Positions 36,141-44,589 of a stretch of 64,000 nt of DNA are shown one piece after another. The notes below the pieces were generated by a model. It was not told the origin of the DNA, ran no database searches, and worked only from the letters and a program-made list of their open reading frames with translations. The translations under genes and the position numbers were made by a program. How positions within the stretch are numbered: position 1 is the first letter of the stretch; the number at the start of each line of letters is the position of its first letter. This stretch comes from Spirochaeta isovalerica (GTDB lineage Bacteria > Spirochaetota > Spirochaetia > DSM-2461), in assembly GCF_014207565.1 (NCBI RefSeq), contig NZ_JACHGJ010000004.1, forward strand, positions 124,001 through 188,000. The letters are read 5' to 3'.

Positions 36141-36315
36141 TATTTAGTAGATAAATTTCTGAAAATATGATTAAAATTTAAAGAGGCCGGCCGAAAACTT
36201 CGGTTTCTGCTCGCCAATGAGTCGTACCGCAGCTTGCGAGGCTGGCCGCAGACCAAGTCTGCTGCTCGCCCATGCAACCAGGGGAACGATCTCAAAGCAA
36301 CCTAAGGAGGATACT

Positions 36316-36738
36316 ATGGCACAATTTCACAACATAAAAGTGGGAGACCGGTACCTGCGCCAATACAAACTGACTTCTAAAGATACTCCGGCGAATTACG
36401 GTGATGGAAACCTCAGGGATCTCTTCTCAACAGGAAGTCTGTCCACAATGATGCTTCACGCCGCCACTCAGGTTATCGATCAGAATCTGCCGGACGGCGT
36501 TGTCAGCATCGGTTCCATGCTTCAGATCAACCACGAAGAACCGACGCTGATCGGCATGATGGTTACGGTGGAAGCCACAGTCAAGCAGATCGAAAACAAC
36601 AAGATTCTCGTTGCGATAAAAGCCTACGACGAAGTGGGAAGCATTTCCCACGGACTGAATGAACGGAAAGTTATCGATTTGCAGTCGCTTATGTCATTAG
36701 CTGAAAAACGGGCTGAAATCGTAGGGCGATCGGTTTAA
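36316..36738 (+). CDS. Hotdog-fold thioesterase-like protein (FlK family)
   Basis: A 140-residue single hotdog domain similar to the fluoroacetyl-CoA thioesterase FlK family: FSTGSLSTMMLHAATQVID, LPDGVVSIGSMLQINHEEPTLIGM and AYDEVGSISHGLNERKVI. Of the FlK catalytic residues the threonine (T39) and histidine (H73) align, but the position of the glutamate is leucine with a following histidine (L47, H48). A strong SD TAAGGAGG fixes the ATG at 36316; the frame is open to 36217 but upstream sequence is leader. Likely hydrolyses or binds an acyl-CoA; substrate unknown. Confidence 0.8.
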   Translation: MAQFHNIKVGDRYLRQYKLTSKDTPANYGDGNLRDLFSTGSLSTMMLHAATQVIDQNLPDGVVSIGSMLQINHEEPTLIGMMVTVEATVKQIENNKILVAIKAYDEVGSISHGLNERKVIDLQSLMSLAEKRAEIVGRSV

Positions 36739-36739
36739 T

Positions 36740-38176
36740 TCACAATTCCTCGATGTCCTCGATATCATCCATTCGTTGTTGATATTCGAGGATACTGGAC
36801 TTGATGTTCTTGAAGATGAGGGGGAAGATCACATCGTAAAAATAGGTTGACTGCTTGACCGATCCGATTTTGTTATTGAAGTGAGCCAGAATCCACTCTT
36901 TTTCCCTTTGGATATATTCATCATAATTTTTATAAACGAACATTTTTTCTTCGTTTATCTCGTTTTCCTTAATTTTGTCCTGTAAAGCCCCCAGCACCTC
37001 GAAGACCCGGAAGAGAGAATAGTCTCTGTTTATTTTTTCCGCCGCGATCTCTTCATCTCCCCCAAGATTCGTGAGAAACGCCTTGAATTTCTCCGGGATA
37101 AGAAGCCTGAGCAGATTGTTCTTTCTGATATTGATATGAAGAGAATCAAACAGCTCTTCCGCTTTGTTGATGATAAAGCGGTTTCCCCTGTAATAGGTGA
37201 ACATTTCGAGGATGCGGTCCGCCCCCGCCTCGCCTTTCTGTAGAAGAAGAGACATCTGGTTATGAATATCCTCAGGCAGCCCCGGATTGACCTGGACGCT
37301 GTATGTATTGAAGGAAACATTCTTTTTATCTTTGAGATAAACCTTGCTTTCCTTGAAAAGCTCATCTTCCGTAATATTTTTATAGGCCCCGAAAAGAGCA
37401 CCCGCTTCCCGGCGGAAACGCTCCAGATAAATCCGGGTAACCCCTTCCTCTTTGAGGATCTCGTACATTTGTCTGGTAATACGCAGTCCGCCGACCGGAG
37501 CGGAAGACTCCATGCGCTTGGCCTCGATGACGGGATGACCGATAACATCCCAGTGTTTGGCCCCTTCAGGACCGAAATTGCCGATCATAACACTGCCGAC
37601 ATTACAACCGATGCGAATGCGGATCTGAAAAAGGGCATTGAAGGTCGCCGATAAATCGTTGCTGTTCCTCATGGCTTTGATCAATTTGTAAGCCATCTCA
37701 ATATCCGTTCTGGTACTCTGATCAAAGGAGTTGAGAAGGAAATTGTCATTGGCATGATTGAACAGGGTACAGACCCGCTGCATCTCAACTGACGTATAGA
37801 ACAGCTCGCGGGCAACATAGTGCCGCTGCTCATCTTCCGTCATATTTTTTGCTTTGGGATCGATAGGGCCGCCGTAGTGGAACATAAGGCTGTCGCCTTC
37901 AATTTTATTCAGATACCCGCCGTGTTTTTTCAGCACCCAGTTGAAAGCCGAATACAAACCGTTGAGAATGGTCTGGTTTTCCTGGGCGCTCAGGAATTTT
38001 GCCAGATAGGAATAATCGGAAATATCCAGGAAGCCGATGCCGATGATCCGCTCCTCGGACTTGCGTGGAATGGCACCGATATCAGAAATGGCATCGATCA
38101 GCTGCTTGGGGAGATAATACTCTTCAATTTCTTTCTGCAATGCTAGAATACTTTTTTGGGAATCATTTAACTGCAT
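36740..38176 (-). CDS. Class III adenylate/guanylate cyclase
   Basis: A 478-residue soluble protein with a class III cyclase catalytic domain around residues 43-245 and a helical C-terminal region (about 300-478) of unknown role. Metal-binding aspartates are in GFLDISDYS (D51) and KIEGDSLMF (D95). The base-selecting pair appears to be K91 and D210 (WDVIG), which suggests ATP. The transition-state arginine is R221, but the partner asparagine position reads isoleucine (VIEAKR). No membrane segment. It is divergent from the ParA-like ATPase; convergent with the thioesterase-like gene, 1 nt apart. Confidence 0.88.
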   Translation of the reverse strand: MQLNDSQKSILALQKEIEEYYLPKQLIDAISDIGAIPRKSEERIIGIGFLDISDYSYLAKFLSAQENQTILNGLYSAFNWVLKKHGGYLNKIEGDSLMFHYGGPIDPKAKNMTEDEQRHYVARELFYTSVEMQRVCTLFNHANDNFLLNSFDQSTRTDIEMAYKLIKAMRNSNDLSATFNALFQIRIRIGCNVGSVMIGNFGPEGAKHWDVIGHPVIEAKRMESSAPVGGLRITRQMYEILKEEGVTRIYLERFRREAGALFGAYKNITEDELFKESKVYLKDKKNVSFNTYSVQVNPGLPEDIHNQMSLLLQKGEAGADRILEMFTYYRGNRFIINKAEELFDSLHINIRKNNLLRLLIPEKFKAFLTNLGGDEEIAAEKINRDYSLFRVFEVLGALQDKIKENEINEEKMFVYKNYDEYIQREKEWILAHFNNKIGSVKQSTYFYDVIFPLIFKNIKSSILEYQQRMDDIEDIEEL

Positions 38177-38232
38177 ACTCTCTTAAATATAAGCGAGGCT
38201 CTGATCATTGTCTACTTTAAGAAAAAGGATGT

Positions 38233-38262
38233 TTGCAATTTACCGGCCTTTGCGGATATTAT
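38233..38262 (+). promoter_or_regulatory. Predicted promoter of the ParA/MinD-like gene
   Basis: TTGCAA (38233-38238), 18 nt, TATTAT (38257-38262), followed after 6 nt by the ATG at 38269. No Shine-Dalgarno. The upstream in-frame TTG at 38233 would be the -35 box itself. Confidence 0.45.
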
Positions 38263-38268
38263 GAAATC

Positions 38269-39417
38269 ATGGTTATCAACGAAAATGTGGAGCGCAAGAT
38301 AATTCCCGTCGCGGGAGGGAAAGGCGGAGTGGGAAAATCCTTTCTCAGTACAAGTATCTCACTCTCTCTGGCGACGATGGGAAAAAGGATCATTCTTATA
38401 GACCTGGATCTGGGAGGATCGAATATCCATACATGGCTGGGGCTGAAAAACTCCAACCCCGGAATCGGAGAATTCCTCAACAGCAAATCGGTTCTCCTGA
38501 GCGATCTGGTTGTCGATACGCCCTATAACAATCTTCAGTATATTCCCGGCGATGTCATGCGTTTTGATATGGCCAACATTACATTCGCCCAGAAGAAAAA
38601 GATCATGAAAGCCATACTTCAGCTCGATGCCGACTATATCGTCATTGATCTCGGTGCCGGGAGCAATCACAACGTCATCGACTTTTTCCTCATTTCCAAT
38701 TCGGGTTTCATGGTGATAACCCCTGAAACGACATCCATCATGAATACCTATAATTTTACAAGAAATATGGTGTTCCGTTTTCTTCAGCGTCTCTTTTCTA
38801 CGGACAAAGAGGTTATGAAGTACCTGAAGCAGGTTGTGAAACACAATATTCCCGGAGATCCCCAGAGCGTTGATTCCCTCATATCAGGCATTGCCGAATT
38901 CGACGGAGCCGCAGCGGAAAAAGCGAGAAACTACCTCTCCATTCTGACACCGGGAATTATAATCAATATGGCGGAGGAGCCGGATGATATTCATATGATC
39001 CATGCCCTGCGCAGCCTTATAGAGAAGAACCTCAATGTGCAACTGGAATGCCTGGGCATGATCTTCTACGACAAAGATGTCAAGACGTCATTGAAGGAAA
39101 GAGTCCCCCACCTGGTGGAAAACAGCGAATCCATAACGGCGTCCCAGATTTTCCGGATTGCCCAGAAAATCGCCCTTTCGGAAAATTTCCCCGAAATGCC
39201 CTATGATCACACGGCTTTCGACAGCACTTTCGATATCACCGAAATTGAAGCGGAAAATGATTTTGAGATTCTGAAAAGCCAGGGATTTTCCAGCGAGGAT
39301 TATGACGTGGAAAAGCTTCTGGAACTGATAAGAAAACAGAGAGAGATGATTCACGAGCTTCAGGGGACGATCAGCATGCTGTCGAGCCCCGGAAGCGGCG
39401 CGGGATTCACTTTTTAA
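38269..39417 (+). CDS. ParA/MinD/FlhG-type P-loop ATPase
   Basis: About 382 residues. Deviant Walker A GGKGGVGKSFLSTSI begins near residue 15, switch I LIDLDLGGSNIHTWLG near 43, Walker B YIVIDLGAG near 120, and VITPETTSIMNTYNF near 140 follow the MinD/FlhG pattern. The last ~100 residues form a helical extension (EKLLELIRKQREMIHELQG) not found in short MinD. I choose ATG 38269 because homology begins there and a promoter-like box lies directly upstream. A role in positioning a polar or cell-cycle structure is plausible but unproven. Overlaps the convergent next gene by 4 nt. Confidence 0.82.
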   Translation: MVINENVERKIIPVAGGKGGVGKSFLSTSISLSLATMGKRIILIDLDLGGSNIHTWLGLKNSNPGIGEFLNSKSVLLSDLVVDTPYNNLQYIPGDVMRFDMANITFAQKKKIMKAILQLDADYIVIDLGAGSNHNVIDFFLISNSGFMVITPETTSIMNTYNFTRNMVFRFLQRLFSTDKEVMKYLKQVVKHNIPGDPQSVDSLISGIAEFDGAAAEKARNYLSILTPGIIINMAEEPDDIHMIHALRSLIEKNLNVQLECLGMIFYDKDVKTSLKERVPHLVENSESITASQIFRIAQKIALSENFPEMPYDHTAFDSTFDITEIEAENDFEILKSQGFSSEDYDVEKLLELIRKQREMIHELQGTISMLSSPGSGAGFTF

Positions 39418-39971
39418 TAAACAGGCAGCTGTAATTTTTTAAAGAGAGCTTTAATTGTCACGCTGACCGTTTTGGCATCGGCACGCGGTACATTGGAATT
39501 CTGGTTAAGAGCCTTCTGGAAAAATTTCTCCATAAGATCGGCAATATCCTCCACAGGATAACAGACATAAGAGTTGTTCATTCCCGTTTCATTGAGGACG
39601 GTAAAAGCCGTATAGGTCTCGACCGGTTCCTTAGCAATGTAGATCCTGTCCTGTCGTTTGGTCCTGTGTTCATCGAGCTCTTTAAAGCGATAGGGTATTT
39701 TATGAGCGTCGTCGCGGTAGCAGGGTTCGATCTGCTTATGGGTGTAGCTCACAGGTTCCACAAGAATATAAATTTTCTTACCGTCAGCTTTAAAGACTAT
39801 ACCCTCCTCGGTAGCATAGATATCTTTAACATTATTGTATGCGATGACTTCGTATCTGGTGTAACTTGAGTTCTGATCAAAAAATGAGGTGATGATATAA
39901 CCGCCTTCCATGGGCAGTTCCTGATCGCTGTATGCACTGAACAAATCTTTAATTCTGAATTTCGGTTCCAT
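39414..39971 (-). CDS. Protein of unknown function
   Basis: A 185-residue soluble protein with no signal peptide. It has beta-strand-rich central residues (YEVIAYNNVKDIYATEEGIVFKAD) followed by basic and helical segments. I do not recognise the family. A ribosome site (GGAGG within the upstream AATGGAGGAAAAAA) precedes ATG 39971, supporting translation. It converges with the ParA-like ATPase, whose stop it overlaps by 4 nt. Confidence 0.65.
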   Translation of the reverse strand: MEPKFRIKDLFSAYSDQELPMEGGYIITSFFDQNSSYTRYEVIAYNNVKDIYATEEGIVFKADGKKIYILVEPVSYTHKQIEPCYRDDAHKIPYRFKELDEHRTKRQDRIYIAKEPVETYTAFTVLNETGMNNSYVCYPVEDIADLMEKFFQKALNQNSNVPRADAKTVSVTIKALFKKLQLPVY

Positions 39972-40090
39972 TTTTTTCCTCCATTGGAATTAAGTTGAAT
40001 TTTAATATACTAAGATCAACCTGTCAATTTTCTCATTGGTTTTCACTTGTTCACCCTTGAGGAAAGTTATAAAATTGATCATATCCGACT

Positions 40091-40930
40091 ATGGAACAGA
40101 AAGAATCGCTCAGGGTCCTGGGACTCTCGGAAACGTCAACACTGCAGGATCTCTCAACGGTTTTCAGAAAACTGGTCAAAAAATACCATCCGGACCTGAA
40201 CAGGGACAGAGAGGAATGGTCCACCCGGCAGATGCATCAGCTCAACGAGGCTTATGATGCCGCTTTTACCTATCTGTCCATTCCTGTAGCGGAAAGGATC
40301 ATTTCCTCTGCCATAAAATCGAGACCGGAGCCGCAGCAACCGCAACACAACTATCGGCGCAAACGCGACCCGCAATTCAGCAGAACGCTGGAAACAGCGC
40401 TTCAGTACATGTATTCAGCCATGGAAACCTACTACCAGTACGGTCTGGACAAGATCGCTCTGAGGCGCGAGGGAACGCGGAGGAGCCGGTACAGCTCAGT
40501 TATCAGAAAAGTAAAAAAAGGATTTCAACTGCTAAAGCCTCTGGCCGGATCGCCCATGACTGCCGGAGAAGAGGAAGAGCTCGAAATCACAGTAAATTTT
40601 TTCCGTTATTTCTACAAAAACATCCATATATTCTCCATTCGCCCGGCCGACAGTACGGCCTATGAACGGAAAGCTTTCCGCCATTTCACCCACGGTTCGG
40701 ACCTGATTGACAGAATTATAAAAGAAATCATGTTTATCGATTTCGTGGAACCATTCAGAAGAGGGAGACTGAGCGAAAATATCAAACTGGCCGAAGCGGA
40801 GCTGAACACAATCATCATTGACTATTCAGAGGCTCTCTGCCTGAGAGAAGCGGAAATAAAGAAAGAGCTTCTCTATACGTTCCTGGACCTCACAGATCTT
40901 CAGGACGACGGACGCATCGCTTTTTACTGA
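40091..40930 (+). CDS. J-domain protein
   Basis: A 279-residue protein with an N-terminal J-domain (about residues 6-62). The HPD motif lies in KLVKKYHPDLNRD at residues 34-36. The rest is helical and charged with no zinc-finger, G/F region or membrane span, so it is a specialised DnaK co-chaperone. A weak promoter-like TTGAGG-17 nt-CATATC lies just upstream, 5 nt before ATG; no Shine-Dalgarno adjoins. It converges on the PPDK-like gene and shares the intergenic terminator region. Confidence 0.78.
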   Translation: MEQKESLRVLGLSETSTLQDLSTVFRKLVKKYHPDLNRDREEWSTRQMHQLNEAYDAAFTYLSIPVAERIISSAIKSRPEPQQPQHNYRRKRDPQFSRTLETALQYMYSAMETYYQYGLDKIALRREGTRRSRYSSVIRKVKKGFQLLKPLAGSPMTAGEEEELEITVNFFRYFYKNIHIFSIRPADSTAYERKAFRHFTHGSDLIDRIIKEIMFIDFVEPFRRGRLSENIKLAEAELNTIIIDYSEALCLREAEIKKELLYTFLDLTDLQDDGRIAFY

Positions 40931-40958
40931 AATTGAATCACCGAATTATCATTCAGGC

Positions 40959-40988
40959 AAAAAAAGCAGCCTCCCGTCAGGGAGGCTG
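40959..40988 (-). terminator. Terminator of the CfpA/PPDK-like operon
   Basis: Perfect stem CAGCCTCCC / GGGAGGCTG with GTCA loop; on the minus strand it is followed by CTTTTTTT. It ends the minus-strand operon and may also limit antisense from the convergent J-domain gene. Confidence 0.9.
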
Positions 40989-40992
40989 TACA

Positions 40993-43629
40993 TCAACCGT
41001 TAAATGCGCTGCGCTGACCCGGCGCGGGATCAACATTCATCTGCGCGAGAGCCAGTTTCGCTATGGGAATGCCATAGGGAGAACAGGACGCATAATTTAG
41101 TCCGCAAGATCGGATAAATGGCAGGTTGGCAGGCTCTGCGCCGTGCTCACCGCAAATACCCATTGTAATATCCGGTCTCGTCAGGCGCCCTCTTTCCGCA
41201 GCGATGGAAACCATTTCCTTAACCTGTTTACCCAGAACCTTAAAGGGATTTTTCTCCAGCAGGTCAAACTCGTTGTAATTTGTAAAGAAAGAGTTAAAGT
41301 CATCTCTGGAAAGCCCGTTGGTCGTCTGGGTTAAGTCATTGGTTCCGAAACTGAAAAAATCGGCATATTTGGCAATCTTGTCCGCATTGAGAACCGCAGC
41401 CGGCAACTCAATCATAACACCGACGCGATATTCGATGGCGCGGGCTCCGAGAGTATCGCGAACCTGTTTCTCAATTTCATTGATACCGATAATTTCCGTG
41501 CCTTCGATTTTTTTGCCGAAGCGGACAGCCCGGACTTCATTGGCATCCATAATGATGGGAATCATAATTTCCGGAACGACATCAACTCCTTCTTTCTGAA
41601 GCCTGTAAGCCGCTTCAAAAATAGCCGAAACCTGCATATTGTAGATTTCCGGATAAGTGATGGCGACACGGACGCCGCGATGACCGAGCATGGGGTTTTC
41701 CTCGCCGAGCATATCGCACCGCTGTCGGATCTCCTCTTCAGTCAATTTCGGATTCTGCTTTTTGGCAAAATCGATAAAATCAAGCATACTTTGTCTCGTG
41801 TGAGGCAGGAACTCATGGAGCGGAGCATCGAGCAGCCTGATGGTTACGGGATGGCCTTCCATGATTTTAAAGAGGTTATAGAAGTCATCGACCTGCATTG
41901 GTCTGAGCAGATCGAGAGCTTTCAGACGTTCCTCAACGGAATCGGCTATTATCAAAGTCCGGAATATGGGAATTCGCTTTTCATTGAAAAACATATGTTC
42001 CGTACGGCACAGACCGATACCATCAGCTTTGAAAAGCTTGGCCAGTTCGGCATCTTTGGGCTGATCGGCGTTGGCATGAATATCAAAGTCACCAATATGT
42101 TTTTGTATTATTTCCAGAAACTCGAGAATACCGCAATCATTGATACTCGGCTCAATAAGAGCCAGTTTGCTGAAGTAAATCTTCGGCGTATCGTATGAAG
42201 GCACATCGAGAGAGATTTCATCGCCTTCTTTAAACTTCTGTCCGTTGATCACTATGTGATCTTTCCTGAATTCCATTTCAGGAAAAACCATGGCCACTTT
42301 TCCCAGACTTCTGGCAACAACAGGCGCATGAGAGGCGTATCCGCCCTCTTTTGTCAGAACGCCCCTTGCCACTTCGATGGCTTTAACGTCTTCGGCATAA
42401 GTAGAAGGCATAACCAGTATAAAGTCGAGAGGCTGATTCCTCTGCTGGGCCATTTTATACTCTTTCAGGAGCTCATCAGTGGAAAAGTATACTTTTCCCA
42501 CAGCCGCTCCCATAGCCCCGGCTATTCCGCCCTGAACATAAGGAACATCTTTAGCGGCTTCCTTATCCAGTACAGGATGAAGGATTTCGGCAAAACGCCC
42601 CGGCTTCAGCGCGTGAATCAGATAATTATCTTCAATAACACCCTCGCTGTGCAGATCGAGGAGAGTCTTCATCTCGGCCTGTGTCGATTTATCAGAAGCC
42701 TCGAACTGGTCGATAACCCAGAGACTTCCATCTTCAATCGTAAAAGTTATTTTCCGGATTTCCTTGAAAGCTCTCTCCAGTTCCGAAGCGATCTGTTTCA
42801 AACCATCCAGATAGGGTGCTTTGATCAGAGTGATCTTCTTTCCTTTCTTGCCTTTCGAATCGAAGGAGTTTTCAAAGAACTCCCCGGAAAGCTCGTTCTC
42901 ACCGGTAACGATATTTCTGGTGTAATAGCTTCCGAAGTAACTTTCCTTACCGTAGTTACCGAAAGTCATAGCCTGTACCAGCAATGCTGAATCGTTTAGT
43001 GCTTCATTTCCCTCAAAAAACCGTTTGTAAAGGTTTTCCGCAAATTCAATCTGTTTCCAGGCATCGGTAAAAATATCGAGGGGATAATACTCTTTAGCCT
43101 CTTCGATTATCTGTTTGATTTTCGTAACGGCTTTCGCCTTCTGCACTTTACCCAGAAGAGTCTCGAGAGTCTTCTTTCTATCCTCTTCCGTGGTGCTCTT
43201 TAGATCCAGTTCGATTATTCTCGATATAACATTTCTGTATTCGTGATAGGCAAAACTTTCGCCGACATAGGCAGCAAACCCGTCAATTGTCGTATCGCAA
43301 AGCCCGATATTGTGCAGGCTGAATACAGTATAAACCATATTCAGCATAGGACTGACCACCATTTTAATCAGAAGCGGATTCTGCGGATCTCCGAATTTTT
43401 TGTCCAGAAGTTTTCCCATTTTATTAACAGCCTGCTTAATATTAGCGGCATGTTCTTTCGGGGAGTCCTCTTCTGTCGCCAGAAACTCGTTGCTGAGAAT
43501 GAATCCGGGCAATGTCGGAACGCCCAGCCTCGCCAGATCCATGATTCTCTTTCCGCGGATGCCCATGGTTTCAATCATGTCGGGATCATTTGTATACTCT
43601 TCACTACTGAAAGAATAAATTTCGTTCAT
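40993..43629 (-). CDS. Pyruvate, phosphate dikinase-like protein with degenerate ATP-binding domain
   Basis: An 878-residue PPDK homologue. The phosphohistidine domain is intact (GGYASHAPVVARSLGK, His434), as is the PEP/pyruvate barrel: R542 (GLCRTEH), R598 and D601 (TIRLLDAPLHEFLP), GHRGVR, E741, N764 (FGTNDLTQ) and C826 (GICGEHGAEP). The N-terminal nucleotide-binding domain is shorter and altered: GGKG reads GIRG near 23-26, the VRSG segment reads IKMV (88-91), and the C-terminal D-x-E and LQTR residues are replaced (RKITFTIEDG, IDQF). It probably cannot use ATP in the normal way. Last gene of the cfpA operon, ending in a terminator. Confidence 0.85.
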   Translation of the reverse strand: MNEIYSFSSEEYTNDPDMIETMGIRGKRIMDLARLGVPTLPGFILSNEFLATEEDSPKEHAANIKQAVNKMGKLLDKKFGDPQNPLLIKMVVSPMLNMVYTVFSLHNIGLCDTTIDGFAAYVGESFAYHEYRNVISRIIELDLKSTTEEDRKKTLETLLGKVQKAKAVTKIKQIIEEAKEYYPLDIFTDAWKQIEFAENLYKRFFEGNEALNDSALLVQAMTFGNYGKESYFGSYYTRNIVTGENELSGEFFENSFDSKGKKGKKITLIKAPYLDGLKQIASELERAFKEIRKITFTIEDGSLWVIDQFEASDKSTQAEMKTLLDLHSEGVIEDNYLIHALKPGRFAEILHPVLDKEAAKDVPYVQGGIAGAMGAAVGKVYFSTDELLKEYKMAQQRNQPLDFILVMPSTYAEDVKAIEVARGVLTKEGGYASHAPVVARSLGKVAMVFPEMEFRKDHIVINGQKFKEGDEISLDVPSYDTPKIYFSKLALIEPSINDCGILEFLEIIQKHIGDFDIHANADQPKDAELAKLFKADGIGLCRTEHMFFNEKRIPIFRTLIIADSVEERLKALDLLRPMQVDDFYNLFKIMEGHPVTIRLLDAPLHEFLPHTRQSMLDFIDFAKKQNPKLTEEEIRQRCDMLGEENPMLGHRGVRVAITYPEIYNMQVSAIFEAAYRLQKEGVDVVPEIMIPIIMDANEVRAVRFGKKIEGTEIIGINEIEKQVRDTLGARAIEYRVGVMIELPAAVLNADKIAKYADFFSFGTNDLTQTTNGLSRDDFNSFFTNYNEFDLLEKNPFKVLGKQVKEMVSIAAERGRLTRPDITMGICGEHGAEPANLPFIRSCGLNYASCSPYGIPIAKLALAQMNVDPAPGQRSAFNG

Positions 43630-43644
43630 CTGCCCTTCCCTTTA

Positions 43645-44586
43645 TCAGAATAGATCCAGAGTACTGCCCACGGCGCCTCTCAGAAAAGCTTCAAAGCGGG
43701 GGCTTGCACCTTCAAAAAGATATTTCTTCAGTTTTGATACATCTCTGATATCTTCTCCGGCTACGCTGAACATAATCGGGCAGCCGTGTTTGACTTTACC
43801 CCATTTGAACAGGGCATTAATGTCGTTTATCTTTTCATCTTCATACCAGACCAGGATTTCCGTACCCGGATGGGATGTCGTATAACTATCGATAATTTTC
43901 TTCCAGGCTTCCACATTACCATTATGGAATACCTCATTTGTTACCTGCACTCCGTATTTAGTGGTAACCCGTCGTTTACCGGGAGCCGACTTCGGCGCGG
44001 GAGCTTTCGGTTTGCTAACCGGCTCGGGTTCAGGCGCAGAAACGGGAGCGGAACTGCTCTTGTAATCGTCTCTCACAGGAATGTCTTCGCCGTAAAGCAG
44101 TTTCAGGAAATCCTCCGCCGCCGCTTTCAAAGTCGCCTCCGGCACTTCTTCACCGGCAGAACCGGCATAGGCAACGAGAAGTTCATCTTTTACCAGCCGT
44201 AATCCGTTTTCCAGATTAGCCTGATTTTTGGGATTGATTACAGAGATTTCCGAAGAGGGGTTATAATACAACAAAACCAGCTCTATGGCTGTCCACTGCT
44301 TCAATGTCTCTATTAGTTTTTCTGAAAAATTCACTGACTCAATCAGATTGTGGGACTTGAATTGGTAATTAAATTTCTGAATCAGCAGGGAACTTATTAT
44401 CGGTCTTATCTGATTTTCCTGAATTTCACTTTCATCAAGCGCCTCATTTAAAAGATCGGCCAGGTTTTCGCCTTCATCGATTTCAGAAGAAAACGCCAGT
44501 ACTCTTTTAAAGTGACGCAGAGCGAGGTTAAACCCCGCTCTGCTTGAAAGTAGATTCAGTTTATTAGCACTGTCTACTTCTATCAT
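43645..44586 (-). CDS. CfpA-linked two-domain protein of unknown function
   Basis: A 313-residue protein. N-terminal helical domain (about 1-165), proline/alanine-rich linker (about 180-200, with repeated Pro-Glu and Pro-Lys), and a compact C-terminal domain (about 205-313: KYGVQVTNEVFHNGNVEAWKK, ILVWYEDEKINDINALFKWGKV). No family recognised. It begins 3 nt after cfpA and ends 15 nt before the PPDK-like gene, so expression is linked to both; it may be a filament partner or regulator. Confidence 0.75.
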   Translation of the reverse strand: MIEVDSANKLNLLSSRAGFNLALRHFKRVLAFSSEIDEGENLADLLNEALDESEIQENQIRPIISSLLIQKFNYQFKSHNLIESVNFSEKLIETLKQWTAIELVLLYYNPSSEISVINPKNQANLENGLRLVKDELLVAYAGSAGEEVPEATLKAAAEDFLKLLYGEDIPVRDDYKSSSAPVSAPEPEPVSKPKAPAPKSAPGKRRVTTKYGVQVTNEVFHNGNVEAWKKIIDSYTTSHPGTEILVWYEDEKINDINALFKWGKVKHGCPIMFSVAGEDIRDVSKLKKYLFEGASPRFEAFLRGAVGSTLDLF

Positions 44587-44589
44587 AAA

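Noticed and set aside
36217-36315. 33-codon N-terminal extension of the thioesterase-like gene
   Set aside because: A strong SD (TAAGGAGG) points to the ATG at 36316. The extension covers structured leader and has no similarity to the family.
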